Assembly: GCA_035544835.1 (NCBI GenBank)
Contig: DASZZV010000420.1
Location: 1 to 12,125 of the forward strand
Direction: 5' to 3'
Origin: DASZZV01 sp035544835
Lineage (GTDB): Bacteria > Acidobacteriota > Thermoanaerobaculia > Gp7-AA8
DNA length: 12,125 bases
A program made the translations under genes and the position numbers. The notes under the pieces are model-generated. The model was given only the letters and a program-made list of their open reading frames with translations, searched no databases and was not told the origin of the DNA. Below, piece by piece: positions 6,576-12,125 of this stretch; the stretch's first letter is position 1, and every line of letters starts with the position of its first letter.

Positions 6576-8249
6576 GTGGAACGAAGCCGACTCCTGCGCC
6601 TGCTCGGAGCCTCGTTCCTCTTCCTCACCACTGCCGCGGTCGTCGTCTGGCAGAACAGCCGTGTCGGAATCGTCTGGGACGCCGCTTACATCCTCGAGAA
6701 CTCGTGGCGCATCTCGCTGGGCGAGCTGCCCTACCGCGATTTTCCTTTTCCCTACGCGCCGCTGACCTATCTCCTTCAGGCCGGCATCATCGTCGTGACC
6801 GGCAGAGTCTTCTGGCACCACATCGCCTACGCAGCGATCGCGGCCGGAGTCGCCTCTGTGTTCAGCTTCAGCATCATCGAGACTCTGTTGATCAGACGAC
6901 GGGTCCCGTCTCCCTCGCTGATCTCTTTTCTACTCTCACTTCCTCTCGCCTTCCTGGGGATCTACTGCATCTTTCCGCATCCCTTCTACGATCCTGATTG
7001 CTGTCTGGCGATTCTGGTGAGCCTCTGGCTGCTGCTCCGCGCCGGCGAATCACCGTGGTGGACGGTGTTTGCAGGCCTCGCCATCGTTGTGCCGATATTC
7101 GTGAAACAGAACATTGGTCTGCTTTACTCGGCGGTAGCCGAAGCAGGGTTGATCCTGCAGCTTCTCGTTACTAGAAAAGAGGAGGACGCGAGGAGGTGGC
7201 GGCAGAATGTGCTGCTCTCTTCCTGGATGGCTGGAGCGATTGCCCTGATCGTCATTCAGTTGACGACCGGACTGAAGCCCTACTATCGCTGGACGATCGA
7301 GTTCGCGGCAGAGCGACGGTTGCCTCCCTTCGCCGAGCAGTTGCAGATTTACCGCGACCCGCTTCTCTGGGGCTGGGTTGCCTGCGCCCTTGCCGGGATC
7401 GTCGTCTACCACTTCGGCGCACGAGCCAGAGCAGCCCTGGCTACGGGTGTGGCCGCGTTGCTGATCACCGCTCCGTTTCTGTGGATCTGGTACAGCTACT
7501 GGAACAACGAAAGCGCTGTCGACAGTGCTTACTATCTGATCACCCTGTGGCCATTCGTCATGATCGTAGCGATGGTCATCGTCATCACCTCGACCAGTTG
7601 GTGGAGAGATCGTGACTCGCTCGTCCCGCTGCTGCTCATCGTCGCCATCGAGGGATGTTTTCTCTCGCACAGCGCAGAGGGATCGAGCTATGGAATCTGG
7701 CCGATGCTGATGATTCTCATCGCTACGCTTTTTCCCCTGGCCGGTCGAGGCAGGATGGCCAGCGTCGCTGCGGCGCTCATCTCGATCTCCCTGATGGTCC
7801 CAGCCTGGTTTTATATGTCCGGGCAGCAGCGGCTTCATTACATCGATCGCGCTGGCGAGATTGTCCACTCGCACAGTCCAGCTTTGAGTGGCTTCTCGGT
7901 TGCCGGTCCTTACCTTCCTGATTTCGATGAGCTGCTCGATTTCACGCGCGATCACATCCCGCGGAATGACGCCTTGCTCTGCATTCCGGGAGAAGATCTT
8001 TTCTACTTTGCCACGGGCCGGCATCCACAGTTTCCGGTGCTTCTCTTTGACCACACGGTGAACCCCTACAGTGCGGCGCAGATCGCCTCCCTGGCCGATG
8101 GCCGAAAGGTTCGTTGGCTGATCATCAAGAAGCGCCTCCAGATCAGGGGAGCCCCCATGACCAACGAAAAGGCGACGCTCGCGCTTCTTCGTCCGCGCTT
8201 CCGAATCGTCGGCGATTTGCGCAATTACGTAGTGTGGAAAAGAATGTGA
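6576..8249 (+). CDS. Polytopic GT-C-like membrane glycosyltransferase candidate
   Basis: I place the start at GTG 6576 (557 residues, VERSRLLRLLGASFLFL). The frame stays open back to ATG 6447, but the extra 43 residues are Arg/Pro-rich and begin inside rsmE; GTG 6549 is also possible. By eye there are about 13 hydrophobic segments across the first ~430 residues, then a soluble C-terminal domain of about 125 residues (SPALSGFSVAGPYLPD...). After the first segment a loop reads WDAAYILENSWRISLGELPYRDFPFPYAPL. An acidic residue in the first loop followed by G-x-x-PYRDF-x-x-x-x-PL is typical of GT-C lipid-phosphosugar-dependent glycosyltransferases of the GT39/GT83/GT87 kind. It would act in the inner membrane with active site outside, on an unknown glycan, lipid or protein. 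The assignment to GT-C is inference from this loop and the topology. Confidence 0.75.
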   Translation: MERSRLLRLLGASFLFLTTAAVVVWQNSRVGIVWDAAYILENSWRISLGELPYRDFPFPYAPLTYLLQAGIIVVTGRVFWHHIAYAAIAAGVASVFSFSIIETLLIRRRVPSPSLISFLLSLPLAFLGIYCIFPHPFYDPDCCLAILVSLWLLLRAGESPWWTVFAGLAIVVPIFVKQNIGLLYSAVAEAGLILQLLVTRKEEDARRWRQNVLLSSWMAGAIALIVIQLTTGLKPYYRWTIEFAAERRLPPFAEQLQIYRDPLLWGWVACALAGIVVYHFGARARAALATGVAALLITAPFLWIWYSYWNNESAVDSAYYLITLWPFVMIVAMVIVITSTSWWRDRDSLVPLLLIVAIEGCFLSHSAEGSSYGIWPMLMILIATLFPLAGRGRMASVAAALISISLMVPAWFYMSGQQRLHYIDRAGEIVHSHSPALSGFSVAGPYLPDFDELLDFTRDHIPRNDALLCIPGEDLFYFATGRHPQFPVLLFDHTVNPYSAAQIASLADGRKVRWLIIKKRLQIRGAPMTNEKATLALLRPRFRIVGDLRNYVVWKRM

Positions 8250-8280
8250 TGGCTTTTCAAAACTCAGTGCGAGGCGAACG

Positions 8281-8796
8281 ATGGAAGATCTCCGATATCC
8301 GATAGGCAAATTTGTGTTCGATGAGAAATCAGACCGGGCTGCGCTGCTGGAGTCCATCGAGGAGACTCCGGTGAGGCTCCGCCAGGCAGTGGCGGGCCTT
8401 TCCGAGGAGCAGTTGGAGACGGCGTATCGCCCGGAAGGGTGGACCGTTCGGCAGGTCGTTCATCATCTGCCCGACAGTCATCTCAACGCCTACACACGCT
8501 TCAAACTCGCTCTGACCGAGGATGAGCCGGGCATCAGAGGATATGACGAAGACAAGTGGTCGCATCTGCACGACGCCACTACCGGTCCGATCGACGTCTC
8601 GCTGAATCTTCTGGAGGCACTGCACCAGCGCTGGATGCTGATTCTGAGATCGCTTTCCGCTACTGACTTCGAGCGCGGTTACCGTCACTCCGAGATGGGA
8701 CTCGTTCCGCTGAAGAAGGCGCTGGCGCTTTACGCCTGGCACGGCCAGCACCATGTTGCTCACGTGACCGCTTTACGTAAGCGGATGAACTGGTAG
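8281..8796 (+). CDS. DinB/YfiT-like metal-dependent protein (bacillithiol transferase family)
   Basis: The 171-residue protein matches the YfiT/BstA branch of the DinB four-helix superfamily: YPIGKF at the N-terminus, GWTVRQVVHHLPDSHLNAY (53-71) and YAWHGQHHVAHVTALRKRMNW at the end (151-171). The probable metal ligands are H61 or H62 with H157 and H161 (or H154/H158). In Bacillus the family is linked to bacillithiol S-transfer or a metal-dependent hydrolase activity. Whether this organism makes bacillithiol cannot be told here. ATG 8281 has GAGG (8271-8274) at 6 bases. It follows the membrane protein after 31 bases and is probably cotranscribed. Confidence 0.88.
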   Translation: MEDLRYPIGKFVFDEKSDRAALLESIEETPVRLRQAVAGLSEEQLETAYRPEGWTVRQVVHHLPDSHLNAYTRFKLALTEDEPGIRGYDEDKWSHLHDATTGPIDVSLNLLEALHQRWMLILRSLSATDFERGYRHSEMGLVPLKKALALYAWHGQHHVAHVTALRKRMNW

Positions 8797-8813
8797 GCGG
8801 CCGGCGGCCGGAA

Positions 8814-8953
8814 TGAGTGGGTGTCATCCCGAGCCGCAGCGAGGGATCTGGGCGGGGGCCCTACGCCCTTGGCAATAGAAAATGTTCGCGAGCATCAGGA
8901 TGGAAGGGCCGCCACCCAGATCCCTCGCTGCGGCTCGGGATGACACCCACTCA
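8814..8953. repeat. Large inverted repeat 4 (49-bp arms), same family as 56-582
   Basis: The arms 8814-8862 and 8905-8953 pair with two mismatches around a 42-base loop. The family ends are GTGTCATCCCGAG and CGAGGGATCTGGG, but the core between them is CCGCAG rather than GTCGAG. The right arm ends GGGATGACACCCACTC and is followed by a T-rich stretch (AGTTTCTTTTCTC), so it could also help end the upstream transcript. A GGCGGCC tandem duplication (8797-8810) sits between the YfiT stop and the repeat. Confidence 0.92.
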
Positions 8954-8991
8954 GTTTCTTTTCTCAGTGGCAGCGCGCACGCTGTCCCCGG

Positions 8992-9116
8992 CTCGGGATG
9001 ACACCTCAGGGAACCCGCGTAATACGCGGAGTTTCTTGGCAGCGAAGCGAAGGATCTTTGGTGACATCACCGCGGCGTAGGTTGACGACCTCGCGCGTGT
9101 CACCAAAGATCCTTCG
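8992..9116. repeat. Linker copy plus inverted repeat 5 (19-bp arms)
   Basis: GGCTCGGGATGACACCTC (8992-9009) and, after AATACGC, GGAGTTTCTTGG (9028-9039) repeat the linker seen at 181-230. An inverted repeat follows: CGAAGGATCTTTGGTGACA (9048-9066) pairs perfectly with 9098-9116 around 31 bases. This is a diverged version of the family (GAAGGATCTTTGG for GAGGGATCTGGG). The rest of the 451-base gap, 9117-9190, holds a degenerate ATCAGGATGACA copy and nothing else I can support. Confidence 0.85.
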
Positions 9117-9190
9117 GTCGCACTCACACCGCTTCTGGTCCCTTGTTCTGAGCGTGCTCCATCAGGATGACAATTCCCTCCGAACCCTAA

Positions 9191-9237
9191 CACTCGACAG
9201 TAGCCTCAGCTCCTCGGTATCATCGGCCTGTCGAATG
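9191..9237 (+). promoter_or_regulatory. Inverted repeat overlapping the RBS of the AP2-like gene
   Basis: CACTCGACAG (9191-9200) and CTGTCGAATG (9228-9237) pair at 9 of 10 positions with a 27-base gap. The right arm touches the GGAG ribosome-binding site (9237-9240) of the gene at 9248. It could be an operator or an mRNA structure limiting ribosome access; autoregulation is speculation. Confidence 0.4.
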
Positions 9238-9247
9238 GAGTGACTTC

Positions 9248-9691
9248 ATGAAACACAAGAGTGTCAGCCGGATCGATCAGGATGAGAAGCACACTCATGG
9301 CTGGTATGTCAGGGTGCGCTTCCGGGGGAAGGAAGTCTCCCGTTTCTTCAATGACAAGCTCAATGGCGGTAAGCGAAAAGCGCTTCGTGAAGCGATCACT
9401 TTTCGTGACGAGCTAGAGCGCAGGATCGGTAAGCCTCGGACCGATCGCTTCGTCGTGCAGCGCGAGTCAACCCGGAAGGGTGATGTGGTGGGCGTGCGGC
9501 AAGTGGTCAAATTCACCTCGACTGCGGAAGGGGAGACTCGCTCTCATCAGGTGTACGAGGTGACGTGGAGTCCCGAGCCGAACGTCGTGCAGCGGACCTC
9601 CGTTTCGATCAGGAAGTATGGGAAACGAGAAGCATTGCGGCGCGCAATCGCCATTAGAAAAGACAAAGAGCGTCTTTACTACGGCAGCTGA
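9248..9691 (+). CDS. Small protein with two AP2-like DNA-binding repeats
   Basis: The 147-residue basic protein opens SRIDQDEKHTHGWYVRVRFRGKEVSRFFND, then GGKRKALREAITFRDEL. This fits the AP2/ERF fold: three beta strands, then an amphipathic helix with an Ala-rich AREAIxxRDEL face. A second, more diverged repeat runs from about 103 to 145 (YEVTW... TSVSIRKYGKREALRRAIAIRKDKERL). Stand-alone AP2 proteins of this type occur in bacteria; AP2 domains bind DNA and also sit in homing endonucleases and phage integrases. No nuclease or integrase domain is present. ATG 9248 is preceded by GGAG (9237-9240) at 7 bases. It is convergent with the next gene, only 15 bases apart, with a GCTCGAGC palindrome (9692-9699) between. 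It likely acts as a regulator or nucleoid-type binder; its targets are unknown. Confidence 0.75.
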   Translation: MKHKSVSRIDQDEKHTHGWYVRVRFRGKEVSRFFNDKLNGGKRKALREAITFRDELERRIGKPRTDRFVVQRESTRKGDVVGVRQVVKFTSTAEGETRSHQVYEVTWSPEPNVVQRTSVSIRKYGKREALRRAIAIRKDKERLYYGS

Positions 9692-9706
9692 GCTCGAGCG
9701 GTCGAA

Positions 9707-10432
9707 TCACCTGCGGCGAATCAACGCCACGGTAGACAGCGCCAGCCCGAACGTTACGAGCAGCAGGAGCGTGCCGTTGTTCTTAAGAAACTGGCGCAGA
9801 GGTCCCAGCAACTCCACGGACTTCTGGTTCGGGCGTGGCCTTACCAACCCCTCGGAGGCGATGCGGATGCGATGGTCCTTGATCGCCACCTGCACGTCGC
9901 TTTCGAACTGATGCAGAGTGCGGCGCGGCATCTCCGCGGAAACGGCCTTGCCGGCCTGCGAGTCGATCAAGACGAGATCCGAGGCAATCGGTTCCACGAT
10001 GGTCTCACCTCGGTCATCTTTGTCCACCGTATAGGTGCCCTGATCGAAGTAGAGGACGGATGGCCCGAGGCTCTGCCGTTTGATGAACAGGAGATTGTCG
10101 TCTCCCTGGCGGAAATGGGGAATGCCGACCGTTTCCTGATGGATCGAGCCCACCGAGCCGCCGGGGGTCACGACTGTCAATTCCGCGGCCGGCTCGCCTT
10201 TGATGGCCTTATCGATGCGGAAGGTGGAGTACGTGACGATCCACTTTCCGCTCGGATCGTACGCCGAACGCGTTTTCAGGCAATGTCCGACGACGATCGA
10301 TTCGGCCTCCGTCACCTTTTCCTCAAAAGGTACGGCGCGGGCGATGGAGGCGCGCATCGATAGCGGCGACAGACCGGCGAGGAGCCCGAACGCGAGAACG
10401 CCTTTACGGAGCCGACGGTTATTTGATGTCAT
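9707..10432 (-). CDS. Exported protein with signal peptide and C-terminal membrane anchor, function unknown
   Basis: I do not recognise a named family. The 241-residue protein has a basic N-terminus and a hydrophobic signal (about 1-33, RRLRKGVLAFGLLAGL...ASIARA). A beta-rich exported domain follows, with AESIVVGHCLKTRSAYDPSGKWIVTYSTFRIDKAIKG (43-79), VVTPGGSVGSIHQETVGIPHF (87-107) and DDNLLFIKR. It ends in one membrane segment and a tri-arginine tail (about 220-241, TLLLLVTFGLALSTVALIRRR). This gives an N-out, C-in anchor, so the domain sits outside the inner membrane. The 'S-IVxGxV...T...V...LKG...V..PGG' pattern recurs in hypothetical exported proteins of soil bacteria. AGGGA lies just upstream of the start. 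Confidence 0.8.
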   Translation of the reverse strand: MTSNNRRLRKGVLAFGLLAGLSPLSMRASIARAVPFEEKVTEAESIVVGHCLKTRSAYDPSGKWIVTYSTFRIDKAIKGEPAAELTVVTPGGSVGSIHQETVGIPHFRQGDDNLLFIKRQSLGPSVLYFDQGTYTVDKDDRGETIVEPIASDLVLIDSQAGKAVSAEMPRRTLHQFESDVQVAIKDHRIRIASEGLVRPRPNQKSVELLGPLRQFLKNNGTLLLLVTFGLALSTVALIRRR

Positions 10433-10593
10433 CTGTCCCTGTTATAGCAAATAAAAGGCCATCCTTGTTCCCTGTGGGTTGTATTTCGGAAAACCTGGCC
10501 GTTGAGCTCGTTTGTTTCGTCCCGAACCCGCGCCCCGTGCCCGACTCTTTCCCGTGCCTTTGTCCCTCCGCTGCCGGGAACGATCGAAAAGCC

Positions 10594-10623
10594 GGGCTGG
10601 GCAGGACGGGTACGGGGTATGGG
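10594..10623 (+). promoter_or_regulatory. G-quadruplex motif in the divergent spacer
   Basis: There are five runs of three or more G (10594-10596, 10599-10601, 10608-10610, 10614-10617, 10621-10623) with loops of 2, 6, 3 and 3 bases, on the coding strand upstream of the HutD-like gene. A six-G run follows at 10651-10656. CCCCGTGCCCG (10533-10543) is an imperfect complement of 10607-10617, giving an alternative hairpin. Such motifs are not rare by chance in GC-rich DNA. Confidence 0.5.
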
Positions 10624-10679
10624 CTTTGCCACCACCTTTTTTTATTGCGTGGGGGGATCGCGGAGATGACAATCGTCGG

Positions 10680-11243
10680 GTGTCGGTGCGATTGCTGCGT
10701 CTGGCGGACTATCGGGTAATGCCCTGGAAGAACGGCCTGGGCTCGACTACAGAGGTCGCCCGCTGGCCTGAAGGAGATGGTGCGGAGTTTGTCTGGCGCC
10801 TCAGCGTGGCTCGCGTTGAGGGCAGCGGCCCCTTCTCGAGATTCCCCGGATACGATCGCATCATCGTTCCTCTCGATGGGGCGATGACGCTGGAGTGCGA
10901 GGGTGGCCGCACCCACATTTCATCACTGCATGCACATGCTTTTTCGGGTGACGCCGTAACGTCAGGTACGCCCGATGGCGGCTCGGTACGCGATCTGAAC
11001 GTGATGACCAGACGAGGGAAAGCGAAGGCGTCTGTAGAGATTCTCAGTGGCCCACGAACCAGTGTGTTCGAAATGGCTGACGGTGAAATCTCTCTCTTCT
11101 ATATCGCTTCCGGTGATCTTTCGGTTGCATCAACACGAGCCACAGCAGAAGAAACCATCATGACGGATGGTGAATCGAGTTTATCCTTTGAGTCTCGCGG
11201 TGCCGCGCAGGTTATCCTCTCGCGCATACGCCTCGAGATTTGA
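10680..11243 (+). CDS. HutD/Ves family cupin-like protein
   Basis: The 187-residue product (from GTG 10680) carries the HutD/Ves signature at its start: LLRLADYRVMPWKNGLGSTTEVARWP, with PWKNG at 15-19. FSRFPGYDRIIVPLDGAMTLE and a C-terminal second beta half follow. HutD proteins are bicupin-like and accompany histidine utilisation in some bacteria; their activity is not settled. No hut gene is visible here. The frame is open back to ATG 10512, but the extra N-terminus is low-complexity and non-homologous. GTG 10680 has GGAG (10662-10665) 14 bases before it; GTG 10686 would give the most typical family N-terminus (VRLLRLADY). The start is therefore uncertain by two codons. Confidence 0.87.
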   Translation: MSVRLLRLADYRVMPWKNGLGSTTEVARWPEGDGAEFVWRLSVARVEGSGPFSRFPGYDRIIVPLDGAMTLECEGGRTHISSLHAHAFSGDAVTSGTPDGGSVRDLNVMTRRGKAKASVEILSGPRTSVFEMADGEISLFYIASGDLSVASTRATAEETIMTDGESSLSFESRGAAQVILSRIRLEI

Positions 11244-11907
11244 GCAGGAGTCTGGAATCAAATCACAGCGAAGAGTTCAGCGACTGATCCTGGAGCCACC
11301 GTTGCCGGCGCATCTGGGTGGGGTGGAGGTGGAGGTGCGCGATCTCGGCATTCTCGGTGCCGGTATTCGTCAACTCGCGCCGCTGCCGACGGGGTTTCAT
11401 ACGACCCTTGTATTCGAGAGAGAGAAGATCTCCTTGCCGTGCACCCTCACGCGATGTGAAACGACGCCTGCACCTGAAGGCATGACCTACTGGAGTGGCG
11501 TGGAGTTCGACCTTCCCGACCCGGCCAATGCGCGTGCCCTGCGTGAATTGATGGTTCGTGAGATCAACGCGGCGATCGACGAGTGGAAGAAGAACGCCCG
11601 TGGAGAGCTTCCTGACGTTCTTGATCACCTCCCTTTATTCGACACGGCGGACCGGCTCGTGCAAACGCGCAGTCCGAAGCGATCCCGCCATGTTCAGTCT
11701 TATATGTGGCATCGGCTGATGAGAGAGAAGTGGGTCGGGTCTTTTGTGCTCGATCCGGCCCAGCCGCTGGACGGATTCGCGCTGCCCGCTGAGGAGCCTG
11801 CGGATCAGACGGCATTGCTGCGGCGGGCTTATGAGATATCGGACGAGCAGGGACGGACTCTGATCCGACTCATGGCGCAACTGGCGATTGCCGGAATCGA
11901 GGGCTGA
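11167..11907 (+). CDS. PilZ-like domain protein
   Basis: An N-terminal beta-barrel resembling PilZ: QRRVQRLILEPP (34-45), VEVRDLGILGAGIR (55-68) in place of the usual D/NxSxxG, and YWSGVEFDLP (108-117). PilZ domains bind cyclic di-GMP through an RxxxR loop and D/NxSxxG. Here RRVQR could serve as the first, but the second has Gly for Ser, so binding is uncertain. A helical C-terminal part follows (about 120-246), with a basic SPKRSRHVQSYMWHRLMREKW stretch. The ATG at 11167 overlaps the HutD-like gene by 77 bases; GTG 11200 and TTG 11188 are plausible shorter starts that keep the domain. Coupled to the next gene, whose ATG lies one base after the stop. Confidence 0.65.
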   Translation: MVNRVYPLSLAVPRRLSSRAYASRFEQESGIKSQRRVQRLILEPPLPAHLGGVEVEVRDLGILGAGIRQLAPLPTGFHTTLVFEREKISLPCTLTRCETTPAPEGMTYWSGVEFDLPDPANARALRELMVREINAAIDEWKKNARGELPDVLDHLPLFDTADRLVQTRSPKRSRHVQSYMWHRLMREKWVGSFVLDPAQPLDGFALPAEEPADQTALLRRAYEISDEQGRTLIRLMAQLAIAGIEG

Positions 11908-11908
11908 C

Positions 11909-12125
11909 ATGCAGACACATGAGGAACTGGTGCGCCGCTTTGGGAGTGTGAAGGGGATCGAGCTGAGTGAGATCAGCGGTCTTTCCCGGATCACCCTCCG
12001 CGCCGGCAAGGTGATGTGCGAGCTGTTTCAGCAGGGCGCGCATGTCACGCAGGCTGTGGCGAGCGATGGGACGGCACTACTTTTTCTGAGCGAGAAGAGT
12101 GGGTTCCGTCCGGGCAAGGCCATTC
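11909..12125 (+). CDS. D-hexose-6-phosphate mutarotase (YeaD-like), N-terminal part, cut by window end
   Basis: Seventy-two codons run open to the end of the window from ATG 11909, one base after the stop of the PilZ-like gene. The N-terminus reads MQTHEELVRRFGSVKGIELSEISGLSRITLRAG. The aldose-1-epimerase-like start, CELFQQGAHVTQAV (37-50) and LLFLSEKSGFRPGKAI (57-72), matches YeaD-type mutarotases, whose signature is A.v.lhGAhvtsw...g.e.LFLS..s.f..GkaIRGG. These enzymes interconvert the anomers of hexose 6-phosphates in the cytoplasm. The catalytic residues lie beyond the window. The near-overlap suggests translational coupling. Confidence 0.87.
   Translation, partial: MQTHEELVRRFGSVKGIELSEISGLSRITLRAGKVMCELFQQGAHVTQAVASDGTALLFLSEKSGFRPGKAI

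Noticed and set aside
7050..8357. 435-residue minus-strand frame opposite the membrane protein
   Set aside because: Shadow frame: polar, low-pattern sequence with no recognisable domain, opposite a convincing polytopic membrane protein.
10439..10446. TATAAC on the minus strand just upstream of the exported-protein gene as a -10 box
   Set aside because: No convincing -35 at normal spacing, and the start site would fall almost on the ATG; left as an unproven possibility of a leaderless transcript.
10423..10719. 98-residue plus-strand frame in the divergent spacer, ending in MTIVGCRCDCC
   Set aside because: Pro/Cys-rich with no family pattern, runs through the G-rich structure and overlaps the HutD-like start. 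ATG 10666 has GGAG only 0 bases away, and only 17 codons follow.
1..12125. tRNA, rRNA, riboswitch, transposase or integrase genes
   Set aside because: None seen on either strand by eye; the repeats have no adjacent transposase in this window.

Overview
This GC-rich window carries ordinary chromosomal genes separated by an unusually rich set of long inverted repeats. The organism looks like a Gram-negative-type soil or environmental bacterium. Acidobacteriota or a close relative is my best guess, from two signs: intergenic repeats built on TGTCATCCCGAG / CGAGGGATCT, and a long Sec-exported protein with C-terminal modules of a type I associate with that phylum. This is an inference from pattern memory, not a search result.

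Layout. Bases 1-606 hold no gene. They contain a 219/220-bp tandem duplication in which each unit is a large hairpin, followed by a third hairpin with perfect 40-bp arms. Next comes msrB on the minus strand (607-1002), then a plus-strand secreted beta-rich repeat protein (1150-3840) that ends at a clear intrinsic terminator. A further palindromic repeat lies between two copies of a 21-bp piece of that terminator. A PLP-dependent group II decarboxylase follows (4081-5481), then a 266-bp nested inverted-repeat element (5485-5750). A plus-strand run of three genes comes next: rsmE (16S rRNA m3U1498 methyltransferase), a polytopic GT-C-like membrane protein, and a DinB/YfiT-like metalloprotein. 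A second block of the same hairpin family (8814-9116) precedes a small protein with two AP2-like DNA-binding repeats (9248-9691). That gene converges on a membrane-anchored secretory protein on the minus strand (9707-10432). A divergent spacer with a G-quadruplex motif leads to a plus-strand group of hutD-like, PilZ-like and the start of a D-hexose-6-phosphate mutarotase gene, which is cut by the window end.

How the parts relate. The genes do not form one pathway. They are housekeeping and repair (msrB, rsmE), envelope or secreted proteins, and small-molecule enzymes. The most distinctive signal is the repeat family. At least four hairpins at two sites 8 kb apart share end motifs (TGTCATCCCGAG and CGAGGGAYCT) and a linker (CTCGGGATGACACCTC followed by GGAGTTTCTT). 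The sequence between the end motifs differs from hairpin to hairpin, yet is matched in the two arms of each one. The AP2-like gene sits directly beside one block and has its own imperfect inverted repeat overlapping its ribosome-binding site. A link between that protein and the repeats is speculative but testable.
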